Positions 43,820-56,236 of a DNA stretch of 64,000 nt are shown here, piece by piece. Both the position numbers and the translations under genes were made by a program. Each line of letters begins with the position of its first letter. Position 1 is the stretch's first letter. This DNA comes from Thunnus maccoyii (Eukaryota > Chordata > Actinopteri > Scombriformes > Scombridae): the NCBI RefSeq assembly GCF_910596095.1, contig NC_056554.1, positions 5,642,001-5,706,000 on the forward strand, in the 5' to 3' direction. The notes under the pieces are model-generated. The model worked only from the letters and a program-made list of their open reading frames with translations, did no database searches and had not been told where the DNA came from.

Positions 43820-44139
43820 CTTTAAATATGTTGCACTGACTATTACTGGATATTTGATTATGGAGAATCAACAAAAATACAACCCAGTGTCAGATAGATT
43901 CATAAGCCTGATTTTGAAAAATAAAATGTAGATATTGAATGCCATTTCAAATGTTCCTTTTTGAACCCCATTACAGAAAGAAGCAGGCTCAATATAATTG
44001 TACAGAGAGGAAATACAACAGGGCTTGTTTCTGTTGACCAGTCTAAACCAGAATATCTGAGAGGAAGAAGTGGAAAAGTTGGAGCACAGCAGAGAGTCTT
44101 CTTCACCAAGCTGGACCTCCACAGTCTGAAACTCAGAGG
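43820..44139 (-). pseudogene. Ig exon relic with premature stop, copy 1
   Basis: A single V-type Ig exon, closest to R2: FQTVEVQLGEEDSLLCSNF, WFRLVNRNKPCCISSLY, SFCNGVQKG and LSDTGLYFC. Directly after this Cys the codon is TGA (43870-43868), where the family has Gly. The frame then continues as YPVIVSATYLK. The donor side is replaced by a mobile element. No leader, stalk, transmembrane or tail exon is near. The same exon with the same stop recurs at 60648-60967. Confidence 0.8.
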
Positions 44140-45059
44140 CTGAGCTGATATAGGAAGAAAAAACAAAACCTAAATTCAGCACTTTCCAGCAACATGTGAC
44201 AGTAAATAGCTCTCTCAATGTTGTACTTAATAGTTCAGTTACTGTGGTCTGTAAAGAACATGACGGTTTGAGATGAGATGGATTTACACTTGATGGTATT
44301 TTAACTGATTACATCTCAACAGATACATCACCAAAATATCTTCACGTTAAGAAGAAAACAAGTTGTGTGAAAGAGGAACAGTTTTAATTGCATGTGGTTT
44401 TACAGCAGAGAGCTAAAGGCCAGTCTTGCTGTGGTTTTGTTTTGACTGGTTCATACTTTTACCACAATGGAAAATGACAGGGGCAGGGTGCACAAGACTT
44501 GTTACATGTCTGCACAGTTACTATACTTATTCACTGTGTCAGTACATAATAGAGACATTTCTAAAATGTAGAAATAATAATATATTGAGCCAAATAGAGG
44601 AAAATATAGTCTTGTTGAGATTGTTTGTACATTAGTAGAGATCAAGAGGTTAAACAAATTTAGTTTCATGACCCATGATGTTCACTTGAGACCACACTGT
44701 GCTGTACTTCCTGTCAAACAAGTGACGTTTACCTCACTAACTCCTCCCTTCTTGCAGACCATCTGACTCTCCCTATAAGGAGATTTGACAGTGATCAGTG
44801 TCCTTTTCTGGCTCCTCCTCCATCAAACATCTAACATGCTGTCGTTTCTCTCAGATTAGGATCAGAGGCAGACAGAATAAGAAAGACTTTAACAGAGAAG
44901 GATTGAAAGAAACACAAGCAATAAAATGCAAACTTTTAATTTATTGATCATTTTTCACAGTGAGTCCTTCCACCCACTGCCCACACACAAACACACATCA
45001 GATTACTGTGATAAAGCATCAATTCCTCTCTGAGCTGCAGTTACAGTTCCTCTCTGAGT
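44140..45059. other. Triplicated block flank with RUNX-ETS-TATA module
   Basis: ACCACA lies at 44691-44696 and TTCCTG at 44708-44713, then ctccctataagg near 44770 on the plus strand. On the minus strand AATAAA occurs near 44943. No exon is seen. Confidence 0.5.
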
Positions 45060-45148
45060 TTATCTGCTGGCAGCACAAGTTCTCACCTTTTTTCTTTTTT
45101 CTGTCTGAAGAATAAGATGAAGACAAACAAGATAAAAAGACACTGAGA
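45060..45148 (-). pseudogene. Class f orphan tail-like exon, copy 2
   Basis: Same 89-base segment and acceptor as 24212-24300. Confidence 0.4.
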
Positions 45149-45856
45149 CTGAGAGCAAGAGAGAAAGAAGCACGAGAGAATCAAAAGTCAACCAGAACAT
45201 AATTAAAATGAGATTCTAGACAAAGTGATGTCAACTGCTCCTACTTACCACTCACATATGAAAACACATCAGCCAATTACAGGCCTGGAATTAAGTCATT
45301 TTTAGGGCAAGGCCACTTTGGCCTTTGATAATTACAAATTTATTGGGGCATTGCAAGGTCAAAACCAATGGTGCAACAACAATAAGTGATAATTATATTG
45401 TGTAAAGATAAAACAGTACACAGTCAACAATTAGTAGTCAGTGAATTGAAAAACAGTATTGAGTTTATTAAAACTGTACACTGAATGTTTGACTTTTCCA
45501 CAAAATGCTGTCTGAAAAAATGTGAACAATTCATTATATTAATTGCTATTGTTATATTTTAATGCTAAAATTAAGTGTATAAATGGGCTAAGGGTGATGA
45601 AAATGAATCTGAACAAGTTTCCACACGTGTGCAACTATTAGCATTTGAGTCTGAGATCATAGGAGCAGTCACAAAAATGACTTAAAACCATAGACTGTAT
45701 AAAAATGCTTAAAACACTTTTTTAAACGTTAAACATTAAACACACTGATGAGAAACGTCTCAAGGAGAGACTCGGATGAGAGCTGCCAGTCATGTAACAG
45801 CCGGCAGACTCTGCTGATCTGTCTTAACTGAGAAGTGACCGTCTGCCTACAGAGAA

Positions 45857-45906
<50 letters not shown>

Positions 45907-46922
45907 ATGTTGCATCACACTGAAAAAGTAGCAACCCGTCAGATCTCACAGCAAGTTACAAACTCTATGTATGTTCATAGTTAGCCAACAGCAATATCCT
46001 GGTTAGGATGTCAACGGTTAACTGCTGAGAATATTTTTGACTGGTTATGCATGTCGGTCTACAGGTTCATTTGCATACACACTGCACTAATGGCTTGTTC
46101 ACAACATCAGATATTCTTTTTCAATGGATAAAGTACCAATGTAAAACTGACTTCTACACAGAGTGTTGCATTATGGGCTGTTTGTAACATTAATGTTGCT
46201 AGGCTAGCGATTGTCTTAAAGTCTGTTTATAGTGAGTGTGTTGGAGTCAATCGGCACTAAAAGTGTTTCGCTAGTCCAGTTTAACCTGCTGGAGTTCTGA
46301 AGGATCATGGAATGTGTTTTTCTGCCACGGAGGAAATAAATTCATGATGAGTGAAAACGAGTGAAGCATCTTCTGACGTCTCTACTACTACTACAAGCTG
46401 CCAGATGCCACTGTCACAGACAGTCTTATTAATAGTAACTGCCAGAGAAAATCATTTTGACCGCTTCCAAGAGCCTGGCAGGAGAGTGTGTGACTAACTT
46501 TAAAACACAACGTGTATGAATACTTACACTGTACAGTCTTAAGCTGCCTGTGCTCATCACATAATGTTTTAGCTAATGTAAGCTAAAGGGTTAGCTGTTA
46601 ATGTTTACGTTGACATTACACATATATTTGCGGGATGGGAGAAATCTTGCGCCACTGTTGATGTCCAGCATGATGATTGAGACACTGGGAAACATTGAGA
46701 GTGTTTATTTGCTGCGTTGCATGTAGTTTTGAATGAGGAAGTACGCAACTTTCTTTTAAGGGAACAATGGCCAGTTCAAAACAGGCCACGCTAAACTGGC
46801 CATGGGGGTAGTTAATTTTAGAAGGGGCATTACGGCCACACTCTGGGGCATCCACGGCACTGGTTGTTTGGCCGTGGCATAATTCCTGCCCTGCAATTAA
46901 TATGACAAAGCATATTCTAAAC
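45149..46922. other. Non-coding part of triplicated block, copy 2
   Basis: It matches 24301-26074 base for base over long stretches. It carries the GT tract at 45859-45904. No exon. Confidence 0.5.
45859..45904. repeat. (GT)n microsatellite, copy 2
   Basis: Uninterrupted GT run of about 46 bases. Confidence 0.9.
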
Positions 46923-47061
46923 TCACACATCCAGTAGCTTCCTGAATCTGGTGGCAGCAGCAAACACAACATTCAGCTCCAGCTCTCTCTCTGATGCAGA
47001 CCTGCAATTTTTCTTTTGTCTTTGGATGGGCTACATAGTTCAGGTCATCTGAGCTCATATT
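46923..47061 (-). pseudogene. Class e orphan tail exon, copy 2
   Basis: Same broken acceptor and frameshift as 26075-26213 (NMSSDDLNYVAHPK here). Confidence 0.7.
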
Positions 47062-47740
47062 TTGTACATAAGAGTTCACACAGTCATGTGTTGTATCTTA
47101 GATGCTGTAGCTGAGTTTGTCAGGTATCATCCTTAAATCTGTGCATAATTAAAGTTTTTTTTAAAATGTCTTTCTTCCAAACAAGTAGGATAAATCTTGT
47201 AATTCAGTCACATTAAAGTTATAATACTATTGTTTTCTCCAATAGCCATTCAATGCATTTCTATTCAGTAATGATCTCTCAGTATAGTAGTTATGTTTAG
47301 ATGTTTAAAAGTAGCATTACTCTCTATCTTTGAATACAGCAAGGCCTTTGATGTCTGTGGAAGGTTTCACTGCTTTATTTGTAGCTTTGACTCTGGACAT
47401 CTCTTGATTTTTACTTCATTTCAGCTCAGACCACACTGTGCTGTCTCTTCCTGTCAAACAAGTGATGTGTCACCCACCCTCCCTATCGTACTCTCTCTGT
47501 AACTAAGTTTGACCGTCATCAGTGTCCTTTCTGCTCTTTTAATTATCACATTAAGATTGTAGACAGATGAAATAAGAAAGACAAAGACTTTGGCTTAGAA
47601 AAGAAAAAGAAAAACACAAGCATGAAAATACAAACTATTTTTTATTTTTGTGGTTGCTTGTATTCACCACCTACATGTGAGAACAACCACAGAATAATAT
47701 GATAAAGCATCAGAGCTGCAGTTCCAGTTGCTTCCTGAGT
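47062..47740. other. Flank with RUNX-ETS module
   Basis: ACCACA lies at 47430-47435 and TTCCTG at 47448-47453, 12 bases apart, with cgtcatcagtgtcc downstream. No exon. Confidence 0.5.
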
Positions 47741-47863
47741 CTATCTAGTGGCAGCATAAACAACATGAGTTTCCTCCTCTCTCTCTACTGCTGGCCTTCT
47801 GCTTCTTATTGTTTTTGGAAGGAACCTCAGCACTGAAGAGTTCAGCTCATCTGAGCCCAAATA
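47741..47863 (-). CDS. Class d terminal exon, possible alternative tail of R10
   Basis: Same as 35523-35645: acceptor tctgatttacag, phase 0, YLGSDELNSSVL and VVYAATR then TAG. One change gives AVEREEE in place of AAEREEE. It lies 652 bases downstream of the R10 tail exon. Confidence 0.5.
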   Translation of the reverse strand, partial: YLGSDELNSSVLRFLPKTIRSRRPAVEREEETHVVYAATR

Positions 47864-48515
47864 CTGTAAATCAGAGAATTGGAGTCACATACTGTATCTC
47901 ACACTGCAATCTCTGTTTTTTCAATGTCTTCAAGTGCTGCACCTTTTACCGACACAGTTCTTCAGAAGTCAGATAAAACAAAATGTAGAAGCAGTTTTAT
48001 TTGGTGTGTTTTGTGGTTGTTGCTACATTGTGAAAGTAACACACTGGAGAAAATAGTACAGAGCTGAAGGCCATTCTTGCTGTGGTTGAGATGTCTCTTT
48101 TAGGCTGACACAGACAGTACTGTTTGTTACACTTGAAAGTGGCAGGATGGACGACTGAGAGCATAAATACATGTTACATGCTAAAAAACACACCTGGATG
48201 TTAGCTGTAGACTATTTTCTTCCACGTACCACTATAGACACAGCGACATACTGTATGTACTGTGCATACAGTCTATATTAAGTCAACATTTAAAGCTTAC
48301 GTTTCTGTATTGATGTGCTGTAATAACATCTTTACAAGAGTGATATGAAATAAAACTCAGCACTAGAAAGAAGATGCAACTGTTATGCATCTTTTTTTCT
48401 GCCAAAGTGATGGTCTCCTGTCCACCAAACACACAAAAACACATAAAAACACAAGTGCAGATTCACATGAAAAAGCATCAGTTCCCCTCTGAAGAGCTTT
48501 TCTTGTTTCTTGAGT
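47864..48515. other. 3' flank of R10
   Basis: It is non-coding and matches 35646-36298. Confidence 0.5.
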
Positions 48516-49908
48516 CTATCTGGTGGCAGCATACACAACATTTGGCTCCACCGCTCTTCTTTTTGCTTTTTGACAGAAAGTCACTGCTGCATAGTTCAGG
48601 TCATCAGAGCCCAGATTCTGTAAATAAAAGTATTTACAGTCAATCACCTTAAGAAGTGGAAATGAAGAGAAAAACAAAACAATGGCTGGACATGATCTTA
48701 AATTATAAAACAAATACAAGTAAATGATCAAACTTTACTTGTAAAGTAAATGATAAAACATGATTCACCTCACTCTGTTGTCGATTCTTTTCTTCATTAG
48801 CTGCCAAATGAAAGAGACAATGTATCTAATCAGTTAATTGACCGTCATTATTCTAAAACTTTACTGTTATTCTGTTTTGGCAAACATGAAATTTAGTAGT
48901 CCTCCAAAATATTTATACAACTTTAAAGAATTTGTGAAAAAAAACTATAAACCAAATACAAGATTGAAACATTACCTCTCTGAAGTTTTCTGTTTTTAAC
49001 AACCAGACCAATGATGACCGTAGTGTGGAGAACAAACAGACTGCCCAAGATCACCAAGATCACACCCATCAGCTTTGTTGTTGCATCCGACTCTGCCACA
49101 AGAAAGATCTTTAATCAGACTGTTTCCCCTTTTCTAGCTAAAAATGACTAACATTAAAATGGACAAATGAATTTTGCACAATGAAATCTATAAGAGACTC
49201 TTACGTTTAGACTTTCTGTCAATGTCATCATATGATTCATCATCACTGCCTTTTAATGAAATGAAGATACATTTTATTTTTATTTTGTATTAAAAATGTG
49301 CATCAATATCTTGTTCTGACAATAATTAAATAGCCACATATAGAAAGACATAAGAGAAGAATATAAATTTCATAACATCTTACCTTCAACATTTAAATGT
49401 ATGACACTTAAAAATGTCTGTCCGCTAATGTAAAATCCACAGAAATAAACCCCTGAGTCAGATAAATCCACTTCCTTAATGTTGAGAGAGACTGTGGAAA
49501 TGTTGGAGCTCATTTGAAATTTTCCATTTTTAAATCCATCACAGTATTTAACAGTTTCAGAGCTGATCATAGTTGAGATACAGCTGGCTTTGGTTCTGTT
49601 GACCAGTCTGAACCAGGATGTTGTTGCTTGAACTTTGCTAATGTTGGTGCACTGCAGTGTGACGTTTTCACCAGACTGGACCTCCACAGTGTGAGACTCA
49701 GAAAGTGAGACAGAGATCCAGCCTGAAACACACAGCAGAGACAACAAGAGATTTAGTTGTTATAGGAAGAAAAACAAAACCTCTTAATAAATTGAATAAT
49801 GAGCAAAAACCATTAAATTCTGGCAGCAATGAAGTTGAGAGAAATGTAGTGGCAGTACTTACTGATGCTGCAGAGAATGAAAGCTGTTATCAAGGTAAGG
49901 TTCATCAT
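48516..49908 (-). CDS. R10: V-type Ig receptor, class III ectodomain with ITIM tail c
   Basis: Exons: 49908-49863, 49722-49384, 49249-49205, 49092-48976, 48800-48769 and 48617-48516; 226 residues. Same plan as R6 and R8. The loops differ: CTNISKVQATTSW adds a possible N-glycosylation site (NIS) directly after the first Cys, MISSETVKYC is the second loop, and ISGQTFL lies after the YFC motif. The stalk SDDESYDDIDRKSK has the acidic Tyr. The tail [14 protein letters not shown]...VVYAATR is intact. The promoter variant at 49971-49990 has one change (caatttaaga). Confidence 0.83.
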
Positions 49909-50724
49909 GGTGCGTATGATTGTAGCTCAGCAATGTGTGTAATCAAACTGTGCTCCAGGAAGGGTGCTCTCAATTTAAGAGGTGGGGCCATTTTTTCTTG
50001 CTCATACAGTTGCGTAAACTGTCCACGTGAATGCTTTCTGTAAAACGAGTGTTGATGCCAAATGATCGTCTGAACGGATACGAGATGGTTATCCTAAAGG
50101 TTATTTTAGCTACGTAGTTTTCAAACCAAAGTTAAAGAATGATAGAATTTACACACACACACCCCTCCCAAATCTGAACAAACCCTGGTGAAACCCAAAT
50201 ATAGCAACAGCTAGCCAGCTAAGGAGACACAATATACAGGTTTGGATTTACCCAAAAGTGTTTTCCTCCTTTCATTGAAAAGGCTGAAGACACAGCAAAG
50301 CTAACACACCTGGAGCAATCTGTCTCTCTACTGAATGTACACAGACATTATGTTGATCCTCCATCCAATTCTTTGTAAGACAGCAATCCCACCTTCCTAT
50401 GTAGGAGTAAAAAGAGCATCACTGGGATTAGTAACTGTGTCAATACTGAATTTAAAAACTGAATCCCTTACATTACTTGTAAGAGATTTGAAACTACTCA
50501 TTAATGAAAAATGTATCACATCAGTGTAATGTGCTCTGGTTGAAACATTGATCAAGAATGTTGTTGGATTTGTTCTGTGTCAGCTGTCAACTGATCTTTG
50601 TCTGACTCAATACTAGTAAAACCTCACAATATGTCAATAATGTGTATAGACCAGAGGCAGACTGAACACCACTGGATGTCATGTAGGCAGCTATACTGGA
50701 AACATCTACAATGTCCAGATGATG
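49909..50724. other. R10 upstream flank
   Basis: Duplicated non-coding flank shared with R7 and R8. Confidence 0.5.
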
Positions 50725-51033
50725 GGGCGGCTGTGGCTCAGGAGGTAGAGTGGGTCATCCACTCATCGGAAGATCGGCGGTTGGATTCCCGGCTCCTCCA
50801 GTCCACATGCCGATGTGTCCTTGGGCAAGATACTTAACCCCTCAGTGTATGAATGTGTGTGAATGGTTAGTTTCCTCTGATGGGCAGGTTGGGACCTTGC
50901 ATGGTAGCCCCTGTACCCATTCAGCTTATGAATGTGTGTGAATGGGTGAATGTGATTTGTAGTGTAAAAGCGCTTTGAGTGGTCGGAAGACTAGAAAGGT
51001 GCTATACAAGTACAGTCCATTTACCATTTACCA
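50725..51033 (+). mobile_element. tRNA-derived SINE, copy 3
   Basis: It is at the same site as the other two copies. The B box is mutated (ggttggattcc). Confidence 0.85.
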
Positions 51034-52543
51034 TGATCAGCCGTTGTCCTCTAGAACCTCAACAGTGAGGCTCAGCTAAGTGATGTACTGCTGTGAATAC
51101 TTATGTAATGGAATCACTGATCTTCACACACACTCACTAAAGCATATCATAGTAAAACAAGCTATTTTTGGAAGATGCTTAATAATTATGTCTCCATAAG
51201 CCGACAGCTTGACATATATATGAGGTATGAATGTAGGAACTGATGAAAGGTGAATTAAAAAAATCATATGCCAATTAGCAGAACTTTATTTCAGATACCT
51301 GGAAAAAGAGGGACGAGTGTTTAACCAGTTCCTCCACATGGTACCTCAGAAAAACTTGATGCTGCCAGTCTTCCTTTGAATTTGACGTACCAAATGAATC
51401 ACTGTGTCACGCACACCTGACATGCACCTTGTCTTGAGAGGATCTGTGTGCATTGATTGAAAAAAAATGCAATTTGTATTTTCTGTACCTGGGCAGGTCT
51501 TAATCTATCTGGGCAGGTCTTAATCTATCTGGACAGGTCTTAATCTATCTGGGCAGGTCTTAATCTATCTGGACAGGCTGCCCAAGTAGAGAGAAACACT
51601 GATGTACAGTCTGGAGCAGAGTGAATGTTTTCACATGAGGCTGTCAGTGTCAAACTGTGTCACAAGTTGCTTATAGATCATGTGAAGATAAAACAGTGGT
51701 GCAAGTTTGTCAGAAGTGTTAAGATACATATACAGATATGTCACTAATACAGACAGGGCTGTTTGTCACCACAGTGTAAAGTGCAACAAGGGGCAGGTGG
51801 GAGCCACATATAATTATATTTATAAATACGACCTTTTAAAATACATATTTGAATTCAGACATTTAGTACATCAACAACAGTTTAAATATCCAGTTTTCAC
51901 TTTGATGGTTGTAAGTTTTGCAAAAACGTTTTTATAAATGTTCTGTAGAAGCTGATCATTTAGTCTACTTGACAGCAGAAAGTCACACAGTTAACTACAC
52001 AGTTAACTACACAGTTAAATACACAGTTAACTACACAGTTAACTACACAGTTAACTACACAGTTAAATACACAGTTTTGACTGAACAGGTTTCTTGACTT
52101 TCAGGTCAGTTGTGCTCTGACTACACTGTGATATTATGTGTACCTCACTCACTCCTCCACTGTTGCATCTAACTCTCTCTATAAGAGAATGTGGACAGTC
52201 ATCAATGTCCTTACTGGCTCCTCCTCCATCAAACACCAATCATATTGTTTTGCTGTCAGATCTCCATCTGAGGCAGATAAAATAATCAAGAAAGAGACTT
52301 TGAGAGAGATGAGAATGAAAACATTTAGCTCACTTTATTTATTTGCAGAAATAACAAAACACACACAAACAATACATTAAAGAATTAAAAATGATTTTCA
52401 TCAGGTGGTTAACTCAACAACACACAACACAATTTTGTATGAATCAAACTTGTTTAGATGATTTGTCATCATTTTTGGATAAGTTGATGGTGTGTATCGC
52501 TACCCTCACAATACTCCACCAGCAGATTAATGAAGCATTAGTT
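51034..52543. repeat. Minisatellite block, copy 4, and R11 3' flank
   Basis: 20-bp array at 51489-51577 (about 4.5 units); 12-bp array at 51985-52077. The TATA-side half of the module (ctctctataagagaatgtgg) lies near 52175-52195. The minus-strand poly(A) signal AATAAA is at 52339-52334. Confidence 0.65.
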
Positions 52544-54007
52544 TCACTCTGAGCTGTTGCTGTTGTTTCTTCTTGTCTGTCTGCTGGCAGCATAAATAAC
52601 ATGAGTGTCCACTTCTCTCTGTGATGCAGGCCTCCTGCTTCTTATTGTTGTTGAATACAAAGTCAGTGCTGTGTCCTTCAGCTGATCAGAGTCCAGATTC
52701 TGTAAATAAAAGTACATGCAGTTCTACATGTCAAATAGCTGAGTTTGTGAGAAAAACACTAATGACTTGTGATGATTCTACAACCTTTGAAATGATCAAA
52801 CACAAAAGTGGATTTACCTTGTTCACTAGTGAATTCTGCCCTTCAGTCGCAGCTGAGTGACAGAGACAATACATCTGATCAGTTAATAGAAAGTTTGCTG
52901 TCATCACATTTTGGCTACAAGAGATGTTCTATTTTTTCATCATACTGACACTATTGAACATTTCCATAAGTGTTTAGTTTGAGTAATTCTCATAAAGTAC
53001 CTGTCTTAAGTTTCCTGACTTTAACCAGCAGACCAATGATGACCATTACAAGGAAAACAGTCAGACCAGCCAGGATCACACTCATCAACTTTGTTGTTGC
53101 ATCAGACTCTTCTACAAGAAAGATCATTAAATCAGACTAAATTACTACCAGAAGTGACTTGAGATGAAAAACAAATCAAGCAGAGATGTTTCATTTTCAA
53201 ATGTTTGACAATCTGCATTTCTACATCTGCAAATCTTACTTTTAGATGTGTCGTCCACGTCATCATGTGATCCATCATCACTGCCTTTTAATGAAATGAA
53301 GATACATTTAGTCTTGATTTTGAGAGATTTGCATCACAATCATTGTTTGGTAATGTTTAAACTGTCACTTTGTTGCATATGTAGATATTAGATAATAATT
53401 ATGAAATATATTAACAATATAAACATAAATGACCAAACAAAATACAAGACTTAACATTAATCTTACCTTTAACTTTTAAATGTATGTCACTGAAAAGTAG
53501 ACGTGCACTTGTGTAGAATCCACAGAAATACAGTCCAGAGTCTGATGAATCCACTTGTTTGATTTTAAGAAAGATGGTAGAGATGTGGTGGCTCATTTCA
53601 AATCTTCCATTTTGAACACCATCACAGAATTCAGCTTTGCTGTCAAACCTGACCTTAACAGAGATACAGTTGATCTTGGTTCTGTTGACAAGTCTCAGCC
53701 AGAAAGTTACAGACTCATGTTTTAATATATTGGGGCACTGCAGTGTGACTTCTTGACCAGACTGGACCTCCACAACCTGAGACTCAGACACTGAGACAGA
53801 GATCCAGCCTGAAACACACAGCAGAGACAAGTTGTTACAGGAAGATAAACGATACCTCTTAATGAATTTAACAGTGAGTATATAAGTTTCAATTGTGTCG
53901 GCTGAACACAGAATAACAACATTTGTAATGAAGTTGAGACTAATTCAAAGCCAATACTCACTAATGCTGCAGAGACTTAAAGCAGTTATCAAGGTAAAGG
54001 TCTTCAT
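52544..54007 (-). CDS. R11: V-type Ig receptor, class II ectodomain with tail b
   Basis: Exons: 54007-53962, 53808-53467, 53284-53240, 53111-53001, 52852-52818 and 52699-52544; 244 residues. The leader is MKTFTLITALSLC. The Ig domain has PNILKHESVTFWLR, an intact extra Cys pair (NCIS, EFCDG), and a loop change MSHHISTIF that removes the NIS site found in its relatives. The stalk is [14 protein letters not shown]. Exon 4 is ESDATTKLMSVILAG with a helix and KVRKLKT. The linker is [11 protein letters not shown]. The tail has LKDTAL (Asp for Tyr), TLYSTT, VIYAAS and the stop-loss extension [11 protein letters not shown]. It pairs a class II head with tail b. Confidence 0.82.
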
Positions 54008-54299
54008 GGTGCGTATGACTGAAGCTCTGCAATGTCTGTTCTAGATGTGTGACCCAGGAAGGTTGATTTCAACATAAAGAGGCGGGCTGTTTTCTTGTTG
54101 CTTGTCTTGTTCCTCAAACTGACATTAATGCTTTCAGGAAAAGCATCTTGATGCAGATGTTTGCCTCAATGAGAACGAGACAAAGTTATTTTTCAGACAA
54201 TGTGATTTAATAATAAATAATCTTCAAGCCAAATTACATACAATATAGTGAAGAAAGATATATTGAATAAGAGTGTTTCTCCTAGGTTGATTGCTTTGG
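54008..54299. other. R11 upstream flank
   Basis: Promoter at 54070-54087; otherwise duplicated non-coding flank. Confidence 0.5.
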
Positions 54300-54605
54300 G
54301 GCGGTGGGGGGTGAAGGGTTGTGATGGCTGATGAAAAACTCAGAAGACACATTTCCACGACAACGATTTGGAAGACGAGTCTTTTCATTGTCTTGAAGCT
54401 GCAGCATTTATTTATTTACTGCCAGACTGACAAGTTACTGCTAACCTTTTCATCTGCTCCGCTCGCATTCACCGTCACTTTTCTGCCTCTCTCTCTCTGC
54501 ACTCGCTCAAGTACACACGCTCATTTACACACACACACACACACACACATTACACACTGCCCTATTCCTAAACAGTGCTACACTACGGCAGTGTGGCGCT
54601 GCTGA
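54300..54605. mobile_element. hAT-like fragment with CA repeat, copy 2
   Basis: It matches 42240-42545; the (CA)n tract is near 54528-54550. Confidence 0.45.
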
Positions 54606-55451
54606 ATGAATATTGGGGAAACACTGAGATATTTACCTCAATATCCAGTTTCTTGCTGTTTGTGTTTTTTCTATTATATCATTACACATTATAGCTGCTC
54701 CAAGACTAAACAGTGAGTGCTGACATGCTCTCCATGTTGTTGTTATCTCTGATTTCTTCTCAGAGCTGAATACAAACCTTGAGTGCACTTATCATTTTTA
54801 ATTGTTTTTAATATTCTCATTCAACATTAATTGTTTATTAATTTAACAATAAACAATAAAAAGATTGGGAGCAAGAAAATCCTGAGAACATTTTTCAGGA
54901 CCCGTTATTGTCGAGCGCTTTCATCAAAATTTCACAAAGTACATGCTTCATATCTGGTTGTGTAAATATGAGTTTGTATATTTCAACAAGTGTGAAAGAA
55001 ACTGTGAAGGTCAATTAGTCAGTTTGTATAAAGTAATGAGTGGAGTAGTGAAATATTGTCAGGAGTTGATATATACTGGTAACTTTTAACTAGACTTGGA
55101 TGTTTGTGGTTATGGCTGAAAACCAGTCTTCCTGTGGTTTAGACTTTACTGTTGCTGTTTGTCGTCTGCTGGTTATTTCTACACTTTGTTTCTCCAAAAC
55201 ATCTGTACAAATACAGCTGCAGATTGTGTTTTATCCTCACGAGCAAAGCAACAAGGCCGGTGTCACTTTTTCTTTTTAGACTTTCTCACAGATTTGTGAG
55301 TTCAGAAGCATCATCAGTGTTTCCTCTATATTCATTCATCAGTAAAATTATGAGCGCCGCTGCTAAAATTTCAGATAAATGAGCGACTCATGATTTTCAC
55401 TCGCACACTGTGTGAGCACAATAACACCCTACATTATTGTGGATTTTCTTT
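54606..55451. other. Non-coding flank
   Basis: It matches 42546 onwards up to about 55312, with an internal deletion near 54835. It then breaks into unrelated sequence before the inverted element. Confidence 0.45.
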
Positions 55452-55850
55452 AGTCATCCTCCCTCTCTTCGTTCTTCAAAGGACATCTACGTGAAAGGTA
55501 CAAGAGTAGCGTAGCTCCGTTAAGGAATAAGGCAGTGTGTGTGTGTGTGTAAATGTGCGTGTGTAGTTGCGCGAGCGCAGACAGCAAGCGGCAGAAACAT
55601 GACGTGAACGCGAGCGAGCAGAGGAAAAGTTTAGCAGTAAGTTGTCAATGTAGCAGTAAATATACAGTACAGACTGTGTGTCAGTTACTAAATGCAGCAG
55701 CTCCTCAAGACAAAGAAAATACTCATCTATCGAAGGGGGTTAGCCCCGAAGTTAGCAACAACACGTTAGCTTAACTTGACCAAACTCACTTAAGGTGGAC
55801 TGACTTTGAAGGTGGACCAGCAATTCTCATTTTAGTGTCAGTGTTACTGT
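55452..55850 (-). mobile_element. hAT-like element in inverted orientation
   Basis: Its sequence from gtcatcctccctctcttcg to cattttagtgtcagtg is the reverse complement of 16540-16935. The copy here is richer in CpG, so it may be closer to the original. No transposase. Confidence 0.5.
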
Positions 55851-56109
55851 TTTTCAAATGCCCCCCACATATGCATATGAATGCAAACACAGTTACTATA
55901 CTGCTAACATGCTGTCGTTTCTCTCAGATTAGGATCAGAGGCAGACAGAATAAGAAAGACTTTAACAGGGAAGGATTGAAAGAAACACAAGCAATAAAAT
56001 GCAAACTTTTAATTTATTGATCATTTTTTCACAGTGACTCCTTCCATCCACTGCCAACACACAAACACACATCAGATTACTGTGATAAAGCATCAGTTCC
56101 TCTCTGAGT
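55851..56109. other. Truncated copy of the triplicated block, left part
   Basis: It matches 23990-24211, with AATAAA on the minus strand near 56013. Confidence 0.5.
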
Positions 56110-56198
56110 TTATCTGCTGGCAGCACAAGTTCTCACCTTTTTTCTTTTTTCTGTCTGAAGAATAAGATGAAGACAAACAAGATAAAAAGACACTGAGA
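56110..56198 (-). pseudogene. Class f orphan tail-like exon, copy 3
   Basis: Same 89-base segment as 24212-24300. The block is cut off soon after, near 56236. Confidence 0.4.
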
Positions 56199-56236
56199 CT
56201 GAGAGCAAGAGAGAAAGAAGCACCAGAGAATCAAAA

